64,000 bases of DNA from Clostridium jeddahitimonense (GTDB taxonomy: Bacteria; Bacillota; Clostridia; Clostridiales; Clostridiaceae), in the NCBI GenBank assembly GCA_000753455.2, contig LM994670.1:1447873-1511872 (forward strand). The letters are read 5' to 3'. The position numbers and the translations under genes are program-made. Shown here in pieces: positions 1-8,838 of this stretch. Every line of letters starts with the position of its first letter. Positions within the stretch are counted from its first letter, which is position 1. The notes beneath the pieces were generated by a model. The model saw only the letters and a list, made by a program, of their open reading frames with translations. It did not search any database and was not told the origin of the DNA.

Positions 1-76
1 ACTGTAATAAAATTAATAGCTATAATTTTTATGTTCTTTGAACAATACTAATATTATAAGTGAAGGAGTGATAATA

Positions 77-313
77 TTGGAACAGAAGATAATGACATTT
101 AGAGATGATAATGGAAATAAAATTGATTATCAAATTTTAGAGCAAAAGCTAATTAATAAAACTGAGTACGTAACAATGGCTCCAGTTAATAATAAAGCTG
201 ATGTTGAAGTATTTAAGATAAAATTTGATAAAGATTGGAATGAATCATTAATTCAAGTTGAATCAGAAAAAGAATTAGATATGGTACGAAAAGTATCAAG
301 TGTAAAATTTTAA
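77..313 (+). CDS. DUF1292 family small protein (YrzB-like)
   Basis: This 78-residue acidic protein matches the DUF1292 pattern: a short beta-rich domain beginning MTFRDDNGNKIDYQIL and ending in an acidic/basic tail. The function of the family is unknown and it is probably cytosolic. I chose the TTG at 77 because AAGGAGTG (63-70) lies at a normal distance upstream; the reading frame is open further 5' but no ribosome-binding site supports that. A hairpin terminator follows, so it is probably a single-gene unit or the last gene of an operon that begins outside the window. Confidence 0.75.
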   Translation: MEQKIMTFRDDNGNKIDYQILEQKLINKTEYVTMAPVNNKADVEVFKIKFDKDWNESLIQVESEKELDMVRKVSSVKF

Positions 314-322
314 TTAAAAGTT

Positions 323-352
323 TAAGGGTTGTTTTGAAACAGCCCTTATTTG
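323..352 (+). terminator. Rho-independent terminator
   Basis: TAAGGG/CCCTTA and TGTTT/AAACA arms form a hairpin directly after the DUF1292 gene, followed by a short T-rich stretch. Confidence 0.7.
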
Positions 353-398
353 TTGTACAATATAGATGTAGGAAATAAAATCCTTATGGAGGGATTGT

Positions 399-2156
399 AT
401 GAAAAAAAATGCAGCACAAAGAGAATTTAAAAAAATAAAAGGTCAAATTGCTCAAATAGAAGAAATTGTTAATCATTCTAAAGCAGGGGCTCTATTTGAA
501 CATGAAGCAGCAATAAGAAAAAAGATAAATTTGCTTTTGGAAATGGAAAACCAAGGGTTTAAAGAATATAATGATGTTTTAGAAAGATATGAAGAGTTGC
601 TTGAAGAGACAGCGAAGAGAATACTCAATGCATATAATAAAAAAAATGGAACAGATTTTGATTATTATCAAGTTGTAAGAGGAAATTATAAGTTATTATT
701 AAATTCTGGATTTATTACAGTTCTAACAAAACATCATATTCCTAGTATAATAGCAGAAGAATTTGAAAAGAACTTTCCTGATAATCCTAAAAATGAATAT
801 ATAAATGCTAGAAATATGGAGAGAAAATTTTTTGTTCATTTAGGTGATACAAATACAGGAAAAACCTTTAATGCTATAGAGAGATTAAAAACTGCAAGAA
901 AGGGAGTATATCTATCTCCGTTAAGAATACTAGCTTTAGAAAATTTTGAAAAGCTTAACTGTGAAGGTGTAGTTTGTAACTTAGCTACAGGAGAAGAAGA
1001 AATAATTAAGGATGGAGCTACTCACACTTCTTGTACAATTGAAAAACTCAATTTAAGAGAGGAATACGATATCGCAGTTATAGATGAGATTCAGATGATA
1101 GGTGATTCTCAAAGAGGTGCAGCGTGGACAAGAGCTTTATTAGGAGTTAAATGTAAAGAAATTCATGTTTGTGGAGCTCTTAATACTAAGGAATTATTAG
1201 AAAAAATATTAAAAGATTGCAAAGATGAATATGAGATAAAGGAATATACAAGGAATATTCCTTTAGAGGTAGAATATAAAAACTTTAATATTAGAGATGC
1301 ACAAGAAGGAGATGCTATAGTAGTTTTTTCGAAGAAAAGAGTATTAGAAATTGCATCAGAATATTCTAACTTAGGAATTAAGGCTAGTATAATATATGGG
1401 GATTTACCACCAGAAGTTAGAAGAATGCAATATAATCAATTTATAAATAAAGAGACAAAGGTTCTTGTTACAACAGATGCTATAGGAATGGGAGTAAACT
1501 TACCAATAAGAAGAATAATATTTATGTCTATTAGAAAGTTTGATGGAGATGAAGTGAGAGAACTTACATCTCAAGAGGTGAAGCAGGTAGCAGGAAGAGC
1601 AGGTAGAAAAGGAATCTACGATATTGGATATGTAGCTTCAGTAGGAGATACTGCTGATTTTATAAAAGAAAAGATAGAGACTAAAGATAAGATTATAGAA
1701 GAGGCTGTTATAGGTCCATCAGAAGCTATATTAAATATAAAAAATTTACCATTAAAAGAAAAGTTAGCTTTATGGAGTAGTAGGGAAGAAAAACTGAATT
1801 ATTATAGAAAAATGGATGTAAGTGATTATCTTATTGTATTGGAAACTATTAAAAGATATAAGTTAAAAGAAGAGATAGAATGGAATTTGCTAAAAGTTCC
1901 GTTTGATGTAAAAAATGAAAGTCTTATGGAGACATTCTTAAAGTATGTTGATGAATTATTTGTAAATAAAGAAAAAAAGTTGTTTAAACCAGAATGCTAT
2001 AAAGGAAACTTAGAAGCTTTAGAGATATATTATCAAGAAATAAGTATGTATTATTCATTCTCAAAAATATTTTCTTTAGAGTTTGATGTAGAATGGGTAT
2101 ATAGTGAGAGATTAAAGGTAAGTAATGATATAAATGATATTTTAATTAGAATTTAG
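399..2156 (+). CDS. SUV3-like DExH RNA helicase
   Basis: This 585-residue superfamily 2 helicase resembles mitochondrial SUV3, an ATP-dependent RNA/DNA unwinding enzyme of RNA turnover. Motif I is GDTNTGKT (residues 149-156), motif II is DEIQM (229-233), the second RecA domain carries VTTDAIGMGVNLP, and motif VI is QVAGRAGRKG (396-405). The first 140 residues are charged and helical and precede the ATPase core; about 140 residues follow motif VI. The ATG start has GGAGGG just upstream. It stands alone, with no exonuclease partner beside it. In bacteria such proteins are usually annotated only as helicase-related, so a role in RNA processing is inferred. Confidence 0.85.
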   Translation: MKKNAAQREFKKIKGQIAQIEEIVNHSKAGALFEHEAAIRKKINLLLEMENQGFKEYNDVLERYEELLEETAKRILNAYNKKNGTDFDYYQVVRGNYKLLLNSGFITVLTKHHIPSIIAEEFEKNFPDNPKNEYINARNMERKFFVHLGDTNTGKTFNAIERLKTARKGVYLSPLRILALENFEKLNCEGVVCNLATGEEEIIKDGATHTSCTIEKLNLREEYDIAVIDEIQMIGDSQRGAAWTRALLGVKCKEIHVCGALNTKELLEKILKDCKDEYEIKEYTRNIPLEVEYKNFNIRDAQEGDAIVVFSKKRVLEIASEYSNLGIKASIIYGDLPPEVRRMQYNQFINKETKVLVTTDAIGMGVNLPIRRIIFMSIRKFDGDEVRELTSQEVKQVAGRAGRKGIYDIGYVASVGDTADFIKEKIETKDKIIEEAVIGPSEAILNIKNLPLKEKLALWSSREEKLNYYRKMDVSDYLIVLETIKRYKLKEEIEWNLLKVPFDVKNESLMETFLKYVDELFVNKEKKLFKPECYKGNLEALEIYYQEISMYYSFSKIFSLEFDVEWVYSERLKVSNDINDILIRI

Positions 2157-2197
2157 ATATTATTTAAATATATTTATGTAACTTATAGGGGGATAAC

Positions 2198-2689
2198 ATG
2201 AAAAGATATAACACAAATATTGAAGGTTTTACATTAAGAGAAACGGACGAAAATGATTTATCATTAATTTTGGGATTTATTAAAGAAATTGCTGAGTATG
2301 AAAAATTAGCTCATGCAGTAGAGGCTACTGAGGAATCACTAAAAAAATATGTTTTTGAGAAAAGAAGAGCAGAAGTATTAATAGTTGAGAAAGATGAAAA
2401 GCCAATGGGATATGTAGTTTATTTTTATAATTTTTCTACTTTTACAGGAACTTCAGGCCTTTATTTAGAAGATGTATTTATAAGATCAGAGTATAGAGGC
2501 ATGGGATTAGGAAAAGAGATATTTAAGCTATTAGGCAAAATAGCTAGAGAAGAGGGTTGCAAGAGAATGGAATGGGTTTGTTTAAATTGGAATGAGCCTT
2601 CAAAGAAATTCTATACTGGTTTAGGTGCAATTCCTATGGATGAATGGACTACATTTAGATTAACAGAAGAGTATGTAAGAGAGCTTTAA
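2198..2689 (+). CDS. GNAT N-acetyltransferase, diamine/SSAT-like
   Basis: This 163-residue acetyl-CoA-dependent acetyltransferase resembles the spermidine/spermine and thialysine N-acetyltransferases. It carries the LEDVFIRSEYRGMGLGKEIF acetyl-CoA loop (motif A, R-G-x-G-x-G), the internal WVCLNWNEPSKKFYTGLGA segment typical of SSAT proteins, and a C-terminal WTTFRL strand. It likely acetylates a polyamine or a small amine in the cytosol. GGGGG precedes the ATG. It follows the helicase by about 40 bp and is closed by a long hairpin, so the two may be cotranscribed. Confidence 0.8.
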   Translation: MKRYNTNIEGFTLRETDENDLSLILGFIKEIAEYEKLAHAVEATEESLKKYVFEKRRAEVLIVEKDEKPMGYVVYFYNFSTFTGTSGLYLEDVFIRSEYRGMGLGKEIFKLLGKIAREEGCKRMEWVCLNWNEPSKKFYTGLGAIPMDEWTTFRLTEEYVREL

Positions 2690-2695
2690 AATTTA

Positions 2696-2740
2696 ATAAA
2701 TAAAAATAAAGTGGTTAGCCCACTTTATTTTTATTTATTC
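2696..2740 (+). terminator. Rho-independent terminator
   Basis: The long arms AAATAAAAATAAAGTGG and its complement flank a TTAG loop and continue into T-rich sequence after the acetyltransferase gene. Confidence 0.85.
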
Positions 2741-2822
2741 ATATCTTTAAGATAAAAGTTGATTTATTATTCGTTTTAGTTATTATAGAATGTAGAAAAA
2801 TAAATATCAAAGGAGTAATAGA

Positions 2823-3707
2823 ATGAACGAGCTAAGTAATAGGACAAAAGGAATAATATTTATAATAGCATCTGCGTTTGGATTTGCCATGATGTCTGCA
2901 TTTGTAAAGCTAGCAGGGGACTTACCATCATTTCAAAAGACTTTCTTTAGAAATCTTGTTTCGTGTATAATTGCAGCTATCTTTATTATAAAAAATAAGG
3001 AGAGCTTTTTTGGAAAGAAAGAAAGTCAGAAGATATTAATATTAAGATCAATTTTTGGAACTATAGGTATTGTTTTAAATTTTTATGCTATAGATAAATT
3101 AGTTTTATCAGATGCTAATATGTTAAACAAGCTAAGTCCGTTTTTTGTAATAATATTTTCAGCATTATTTTTAAAGGAGAGAATAAATATAAAACAGAGT
3201 ATTGCAATTGTTATTGCATTTCTAGGGGCATTATTTATAATAAAACCTACATTTAATTTAGATATACTTCCATCATTATTAGGTGTAATGGGAGCTATTT
3301 GTGCAGCAGCAGCATACACTTGTCTAAGAGTTTTAGGTGGAAAAGAAAAACATTATACTGTAGTGTTTTTCTTTTCGTTATTTTCAACTGTTGTAATATT
3401 TCCGTTTATGATTGTCGTTTATAAGTCTATGACAATGACCCAATTCATATATTTAATATTAGCTGGAGTTTTTGCTAGTATTGGACAGTTTGGAGTAACA
3501 TTAGCATATAAATATGCACCTTCAAAGGAGATATCAATATTTGATTATTCAAATATAATTTTCTCTGCCATTATTAGTTTTATTATATTTGGAGCCCTAC
3601 CGGATTACTTAAGTGTTTTAGGTTATATTATAATATTTAGTGCATCATTTTATATGTTTTTATATAATAAAAAATTAGATAAAAGTGAAAGGAAAGGAAA
3701 TAGCTAA
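2823..3707 (+). CDS. EamA/DMT-superfamily transporter
   Basis: This 294-residue protein has about ten hydrophobic helices in two EamA repeats. The first starts TKGIIFIIASAFGFAMMSAFVKLAGDLPS and the second GVMGAICAAAAYTCLRVLGG, the usual architecture of drug/metabolite exporters. An RNxV motif follows the first helix, as in RhaT/YdcZ-type relatives. The substrate cannot be told. AAAGGAG precedes the ATG. It has its own promoter region, and no partner gene is next to it. Confidence 0.85.
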   Translation: MNELSNRTKGIIFIIASAFGFAMMSAFVKLAGDLPSFQKTFFRNLVSCIIAAIFIIKNKESFFGKKESQKILILRSIFGTIGIVLNFYAIDKLVLSDANMLNKLSPFFVIIFSALFLKERINIKQSIAIVIAFLGALFIIKPTFNLDILPSLLGVMGAICAAAAYTCLRVLGGKEKHYTVVFFFSLFSTVVIFPFMIVVYKSMTMTQFIYLILAGVFASIGQFGVTLAYKYAPSKEISIFDYSNIIFSAIISFIIFGALPDYLSVLGYIIIFSASFYMFLYNKKLDKSERKGNS

Positions 3708-3787
3708 TAGTTAATATTCACAAACAGCTATTATTGTGGTAAAATATTACTGTACAAATGGAATAACAAGGGAAGGGGATTTTGAAT

Positions 3788-4369
3788 ATGTTAAAAGGAA
3801 GTAAAACAGCAGAAAATTTACTAAAATCTTTTGCAGGAGAGTGTCAAGCAAGAACTAGATATACTTATTATTCAAGTGTAGCTAAAAAAGAAGGTTATGT
3901 ACAAATAGCGAATATATTTATGGAGACAGCAGAACAAGAGAAGGAGCATGCAAAGAGATTTTATAAATTTTTAAAAGATGAGTTTGCAGATGAAGCTATA
4001 GAGATAACAGCTTCTTATCCTGTTGCTTTACATGGTGAAACTGCTAAAAATTTAAAAGCAGCTGCAAATGGAGAGCATGAGGAATGGAGTGCTGACTATC
4101 CTGAGTTTGCTAGAATAGCAAGAGAAGAAGGATTTTTGGATATAGCTGTTGCCTATGAAAGAATTTCAGAAGTAGAATTTAGACATGAAAAAAGATATAG
4201 AAAACTTTTGGAAAATATAGAAAACGATTCTGTGTTTAAGAAGGAAGAGTCTGTATTATGGAAGTGTAATAATTGCGGATATATTTATGAAGGAAATGAG
4301 GCTCCAAAAGCATGTCCGGCATGCTTACATCCACAAGGATATTTTGAAGTGTTTATAGAGAATTATTAA
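3788..4369 (+). CDS. rbr: Rubrerythrin
   Basis: This 193-residue peroxide-scavenging diiron protein protects anaerobes from H2O2. The N-terminal ferritin-like four-helix bundle contains the diiron ligands in AGECQARTRY, EQEKEHAKRF, AREEGF and RHEKRY. The C-terminal rubredoxin-like domain has two CxxC pairs (WKCNNCGYIYEG and CPACLHP) for one Fe. It accepts electrons in the cytosol from rubredoxin or NADH:rubredoxin reductase. I prefer the ATG at 3788 (MLKGSKTAENLLKSF, the family's usual start) over the in-frame TTG six bases earlier; AAGGGGA lies upstream. It is monocistronic, with a terminator at 4380. Confidence 0.95.
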   Translation: MLKGSKTAENLLKSFAGECQARTRYTYYSSVAKKEGYVQIANIFMETAEQEKEHAKRFYKFLKDEFADEAIEITASYPVALHGETAKNLKAAANGEHEEWSADYPEFARIAREEGFLDIAVAYERISEVEFRHEKRYRKLLENIENDSVFKKEESVLWKCNNCGYIYEGNEAPKACPACLHPQGYFEVFIENY

Positions 4370-4379
4370 TATATATTTT

Positions 4380-4419
4380 AAAATGACATGTAAGTATAAT
4401 CTTATGTGTCATTTTTTGT
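4380..4419 (+). terminator. Rho-independent terminator
   Basis: AAAATGACA and TGTCATTTT arms with an inner GTAAG/CTTAT pairing and a T tail follow rubrerythrin. Confidence 0.85.
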
Positions 4420-4518
4420 TTTTTAATTAAAAAATATGTTTTACTTTTTATTGAAATTGTTATATGATATTGAATCAGGTGATTTACACATAACAAATAT
4501 TAGGGGGAAGAAAAAAAG

Positions 4519-5229
4519 TTGAAGGATAAAAAAATAAACTATCAGAAGATACTTAAATATTTCGTACTTATTTCGCTTATTCTAACAATTGTATTTTTAG
4601 TATGGGCTATGATTGTAGCTCCATCAGTAATGAATCCAAGTGATCCATTTGCAAGAACAAAAAATGACTATGTACTTATTTTATGTCAGTGTATTTTAGG
4701 TGTAGTTGCAATGTTTTTACCAGGATTATTTGAACGTAAATTTAAAATAGAAATACCTTCAAATATGTTAATTCTTTATACAATATTTTTATATTGTGCG
4801 ATATATCTAGGAGAAGTAAAAAGCTTTTACTACAACGTCCCACATTGGGATACTATACTACATACATTTAGTGGAGCTATGCTAGGAGCTTTAGGGTTCT
4901 CTTTTGTAGCATTATTAAACAAATCAGAAACTGTTCCTATTAATTTAAGTCCGCTATTTGTAGTTATATTTTCATTCTGCTTTGCAGTAACTCTAGGAGT
5001 GTTTTGGGAGATATATGAATTTGCATTTGATGGTCTTTTAGGTTTAAATATGCAAAAGTTTGCTTTAGAAGGTGGAGCAGATTTAGTAGGAAGAGCTGCG
5101 TTAATTGATACTATGAAAGATTTGATTGTAGATTGTTTAGGAGCCTTGATTATGTCAATAATTGGTTATATATCACTTATTTATAAAAAAGGATGGGTTG
5201 AAAAGCTACAATTAAAGAAAAAAAGATAA
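4519..5229 (+). CDS. DUF2238/YjdF-like integral membrane protein
   Basis: This 236-residue polytopic membrane protein has about six hydrophobic segments and the conserved HWDTILHTFSGAMLGALGF helix and GVFWEIYEFAFD segment that mark the DUF2238/YjdF family. Histidine, aspartate and glutamate inside membrane segments suggest a metal or ion site, but the function is unknown. It starts at TTG 4519 after GGGGGAAG. The Lys-rich C-terminus is cytosolic if the topology is even. It stands alone between two terminators. Confidence 0.7.
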   Translation: MKDKKINYQKILKYFVLISLILTIVFLVWAMIVAPSVMNPSDPFARTKNDYVLILCQCILGVVAMFLPGLFERKFKIEIPSNMLILYTIFLYCAIYLGEVKSFYYNVPHWDTILHTFSGAMLGALGFSFVALLNKSETVPINLSPLFVVIFSFCFAVTLGVFWEIYEFAFDGLLGLNMQKFALEGGADLVGRAALIDTMKDLIVDCLGALIMSIIGYISLIYKKGWVEKLQLKKKR

Positions 5230-5232
5230 TTT

Positions 5233-5264
5233 TGAGAGGATGTTTTGGACATCCTCTTTTTATT
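5233..5264 (+). terminator. Rho-independent terminator
   Basis: GAGGATGT/ACATCCTC hairpin followed by TTTTT. Confidence 0.9.
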
Positions 5265-5311
5265 TTAAAATTATCTTAATTATTTTTTCATATAGATTTT
5301 TATTTGTGAAA

Positions 5312-5320
5312 TGGTATAAT
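5312..5320 (+). promoter_or_regulatory. Extended -10 promoter for pepF
   Basis: TGGTATAAT (extended -10) lies about 60 bases before the pepF start; no convincing -35 box is seen. Confidence 0.45.
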
Positions 5321-5382
5321 AGTTTATAAGTAAAAAATGGAAAAATTACTTATAAAATTTATAAAGATTGGGGAGAATACAG

Positions 5383-7155
5383 GTGGAATTAAAATGGAGT
5401 TTAAAAGAATTATATAAATCCTTTGATTCTGAAGAATTCAAAAGTGATTTAGAAAAGGTTGATAGTTTAATATGTAATCTTAATTTATGGGTTGAAAAAA
5501 TAACAGAAAGTAAAGATAATTCAATAGAAAAGTTAGAAGAGTATATTGACTACTACACTGATATAGAAAATCTAGTAAATAGGGTAGGGGCATTTATTCA
5601 TTTAACTATTAGTGCAGATACGACTAATACTATTGCGTTAAAATACTCAGATATATTAGATGATAAATTAACTAATATTGTTGAAGCTGATACAAAGTTA
5701 AATAAATGGATAAGTTCATTAGATAATTTAGATAGAATTATTGAATCTTCAGATAAACTTAAAGAACATAAATTTATATTAACAAGTATAGTAGATAAAG
5801 CTAAATATCTTTTATCAGATAAAGAAGAAAATATAATAGCTAATATGCAAAATACAGGCTCAAATGCATGGCTAAAGCTAAAAAACAACTTAATTTCAAA
5901 TCATAAGGTAACTATTGAAGATGATGGTGAAGTTAAAGAGTTACCTCTTACAGTCGTTTTGAATATGGCTTATGATAAAGATAAAGATGTAAGAAAGAAG
6001 GCTTATTTAGCTGAAATAGAGTCATATAAAAAGATTGAAGATGGTGTAGCCGCAGCTTTAAATTCAATAAAGGGGGAAGTATTAACTATATGCAAGCTTA
6101 GAGGTTATGAGTCACCACTAGAGCAAACTCTTATAAATTCAAGAATGGATAAAGAGTCATTAGATGCAATGCTTTCAGCTATGAAAGAAGCTATGCCGAC
6201 CTTTAGAAAGTATTTAAGAAGAAAAGCTGAAATGTTAGGATATAAGAACGGATTACCTTTTTATGAAATGTATGCTCCAGTTATAGATAAAGATATGGAA
6301 TTTTCATATGAAGAAGGAGCTAAATTTGTAGAAAAGAATTTTAGAACATTTAGCAATAATCTAGCAGATTTTGCAAAGAAGGCAGTAAAAAATAATTGGA
6401 TAGATGTATATCCTAGAGAAGGTAAAGTAGGAGGAGCATTTTGCTCAAATCTTCACTTTATAGGGGAAAGTAGATTTTTATTAAACTACGGTAATACTTT
6501 TAGTGATGTAGTAACTATGGCTCATGAATTAGGGCATGGATTCCATGGAGAGTGTCTAAAAAATGAAAGTGCTTTAAATTCTGATTATCCTATGCCTATA
6601 GCAGAAACAGCATCAACATTCTGTGAAACTATTATTAAAAAAGCTGCTATAAAGGAAGCTGATAAAGAAGAAGCTTTATCAATATTAGAAAGTGAGATAA
6701 GTGATTCAACACAAGTTATAGTAGATATATATTCAAGATTTTTATTTGAAAGTTGGTTTTTTGAAAAGAGAAAAGAAAGTGCGCTTTCAGTAGATGAGAT
6801 AAAGGATCTTATGATTAAAGCACAAAGAGAAGCATATGGAGAGGGATTAGATCCTGAATATTTACATCCATATATGTGGACTTGGAAGCCTCACTATTAT
6901 TATGTTGATAGTAATTTTTACAATTTCCCTTATGCATTTGGGTTATTATTTGCTAAAGGTTTATATGCAGAATATCTCAAGAGGGGTGATTCATTCCCTA
7001 AAGAATATGAGAATTTACTTTCAATAACAGGGAAAAATAAAATTGCAGATGTAACAAAAGTTATGGGAATAGACATTCATAATAAAGACTTCTGGAGAAG
7101 CTCTTTAAAGACAATAGAAGAAGATATAGAAAACTTCATAGAACTAAGCAAGTAA
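5383..7155 (+). CDS. pepF: Oligoendopeptidase F (M3 family)
   Basis: This 590-residue zinc metallopeptidase of the M3B family hydrolyses short peptides in the cytosol. The zinc motif HELGH lies at residues 381-385 (MAHELGHGFHGE), with the downstream Glu ligand in AETASTFCE. The C-terminal part carries the HPYMWTWKPHYYY and FYNFPYAFG segments typical of PepF. I chose GTG 5383 because GGGGAG (5370-5375) is placed correctly; the upstream TTG 5368 overlaps that site. The length matches the family. Confidence 0.92.
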   Translation: MELKWSLKELYKSFDSEEFKSDLEKVDSLICNLNLWVEKITESKDNSIEKLEEYIDYYTDIENLVNRVGAFIHLTISADTTNTIALKYSDILDDKLTNIVEADTKLNKWISSLDNLDRIIESSDKLKEHKFILTSIVDKAKYLLSDKEENIIANMQNTGSNAWLKLKNNLISNHKVTIEDDGEVKELPLTVVLNMAYDKDKDVRKKAYLAEIESYKKIEDGVAAALNSIKGEVLTICKLRGYESPLEQTLINSRMDKESLDAMLSAMKEAMPTFRKYLRRKAEMLGYKNGLPFYEMYAPVIDKDMEFSYEEGAKFVEKNFRTFSNNLADFAKKAVKNNWIDVYPREGKVGGAFCSNLHFIGESRFLLNYGNTFSDVVTMAHELGHGFHGECLKNESALNSDYPMPIAETASTFCETIIKKAAIKEADKEEALSILESEISDSTQVIVDIYSRFLFESWFFEKRKESALSVDEIKDLMIKAQREAYGEGLDPEYLHPYMWTWKPHYYYVDSNFYNFPYAFGLLFAKGLYAEYLKRGDSFPKEYENLLSITGKNKIADVTKVMGIDIHNKDFWRSSLKTIEEDIENFIELSK

Positions 7156-7219
7156 TTGTAATATAATAGTTTTTATAATTAGGATTGTAATAACTTAAAA
7201 ACAAATGAAGGTGAATAAT

Positions 7220-8188
7220 TTGAAAACAAGAAAACTAACTGAAGCAGCTATGCTATCTGCTCTTTTTGTTGTAGTTAGTATAGTAGCAATCTCTACTGGA
7301 ATTATGTATTCGATATATTTAGATATGATAGTACCTATTTTTATTTCAATCTTATATTTGAGAATAGGATTTAAATATACGGCACTATCGTCAATAACAT
7401 CATTACTTATTGTAGCATTAACAATCGGTGATGTTCCATCGGCAATATGGATGAGTCAAGGTATTATTTTAGGGCTAATATGTGGATTTTTTATATCCAA
7501 AAAAGGAAATATATTAGATGATATATTATGGTCATCAATTGGTGGATGTTTTATAGTGATACTTATAGATGTTTATTTGTCTACGTTAACTGGATACAGT
7601 TTAATTAAAGATTTTGACTCTGTAGCTGTAATGTTTCCTTTAAACGAGGAATTAACCAAAATGGCTTTTTATATTTTTGTTGCGACTATACCAGTAGGGA
7701 CAGTTTTAGTATCTTATATTGGAACTCTATTTATAGGTCATAAGTTGAATATTCTAAATGGGTCAAGTAAAGAAAAGTATAGTATATTAAGTAATTTTAG
7801 AAAAATAGGTAGTTATTTATGTTGTTCTAAAAAAACTTATTTAATTGCTATAGGCTACTTGTTAATAGTAGAAATCATTAATAATACTAATTTTACTATT
7901 GCGTCTACTTATATAAATACAGTAATAATGTCTGTAAGGGTAGTATTTATGTATTTCGTTATTAAAGATTCTTTTGGATTTATAAGGCAATATATTTATA
8001 TGAAGAGTAAATCTCAAACCATTGCACAAATTCTTTCCTTTTCATTACTATACCTTTTAATAGTGAATATTTATTTGACTACAATATTATTAATTGTAGG
8101 AAGTGTTATTGTTAATATTTTATTGAAAATAAGAGATAAAGAAATAAATATAATAGAGAAGTATTTAGAAGTAGAGGGACAAAAGTGA
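7220..8188 (+). CDS. DUF2232 (YybS-like) membrane protein
   Basis: This 322-residue multispanning protein begins KTRKLTEAAMLSALFVVVSIVA, the start of DUF2232/YybS proteins, and has about eight hydrophobic helices with a short charged tail. YybS relatives sit near replication/ribosomal genes in Firmicutes and resemble ECF-type membrane components; no function is established. AAGGTG at 7208-7213 fits the TTG at 7220 better than the ATG at 7205, which lies before it. A bidirectional terminator follows. Confidence 0.75.
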   Translation: MKTRKLTEAAMLSALFVVVSIVAISTGIMYSIYLDMIVPIFISILYLRIGFKYTALSSITSLLIVALTIGDVPSAIWMSQGIILGLICGFFISKKGNILDDILWSSIGGCFIVILIDVYLSTLTGYSLIKDFDSVAVMFPLNEELTKMAFYIFVATIPVGTVLVSYIGTLFIGHKLNILNGSSKEKYSILSNFRKIGSYLCCSKKTYLIAIGYLLIVEIINNTNFTIASTYINTVIMSVRVVFMYFVIKDSFGFIRQYIYMKSKSQTIAQILSFSLLYLLIVNIYLTTILLIVGSVIVNILLKIRDKEINIIEKYLEVEGQK

Positions 8189-8247
8189 GAAAAAATTATA
8201 TTGGGAATGTTTGAAAATTAAATTTGAATGGTATATATTTTTAGATT

Positions 8248-8288
8248 AAAGAAATAAGACTTACTTATGCAAGTCTTATTTCTTTTTT
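8248..8288. terminator. Bidirectional terminator
   Basis: A 15-bp arm AAAGAAATAAGACTT at 8248-8262 pairs with 8271-8285. A-rich and T-rich flanks allow termination of the DUF2232 gene on + and the acetyltransferase on -; the stem abuts the latter's stop codon. Confidence 0.9.
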
Positions 8289-8762
8289 CATTGATATATC
8301 ACATCTTGAGCAAACTTCATCATTGTTTTCTTTAAAATCAAAAGATTTATATAAAGGCAGGGCTCTTGTAAGAAGAGAATTTGTTTGAAGTGTTATATAA
8401 TTATAACCTAAATTCTTAGCTACTTCTAAAGCATTTTCTAATAAAGTTTTTCCTAAGCCTTTACATTGATATTCTTTATAAATATACATTTTCCTAAGTT
8501 CGCAAGTTGAATTATCTATTTTATATATTCCTACTGAACCAACAATTTTATCGTTATCTTCTATAACTTGAAACCATCCATCGTTATTAAAATAAAACTT
8601 ATCGATATCTGTAACGTCAAAATCTGCACCAAAAGGTTCCAGACTAAGACTATATTCTGATAAAACAGTATCAATAAGGTTAAGTATTTCTTTTTCATCC
8701 CCGTTTTTTGCAAGTCTAAATTTTATCATAGTTTTAAGTAAAAGATTATCTTTTACTTTCAC
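8265..8762 (-). CDS. GNAT family N-acetyltransferase
   Basis: This protein of up to 165 residues has the GNAT acetyl-CoA site MYIYKEYQCKGLGKTLLENAL and the following ALEVAKNLGYNYITLQTN strand-helix, with a C-terminal Cys pair in SRCDISM. The acceptor is unknown. The start is uncertain: GTG at 8762 has a purine-rich AAAGGGGG directly against it, while the internal Met at 8729 (MIKFRLAKNGDEKEI) matches where the domain normally begins but has no ribosome-binding site. Confidence 0.75.
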   Translation of the reverse strand: MKVKDNLLLKTMIKFRLAKNGDEKEILNLIDTVLSEYSLSLEPFGADFDVTDIDKFYFNNDGWFQVIEDNDKIVGSVGIYKIDNSTCELRKMYIYKEYQCKGLGKTLLENALEVAKNLGYNYITLQTNSLLTRALPLYKSFDFKENNDEVCSRCDISMKKEIRLA

Positions 8763-8803
8763 CCCCTTTTATAATATTTAATTACATTATACAGAAAAGT
8801 ATA

Positions 8804-8832
8804 TAAAAAAAGCCATAAATTAATTTATGGCT
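8804..8832 (-). terminator. Terminator of the yeiH-like gene
   Basis: Read on the minus strand, AGCCATAAAT/ATTTATGGCT forms a perfect hairpin followed by TTTTTT. Confidence 0.9.
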
Positions 8833-8838
8833 ATAATT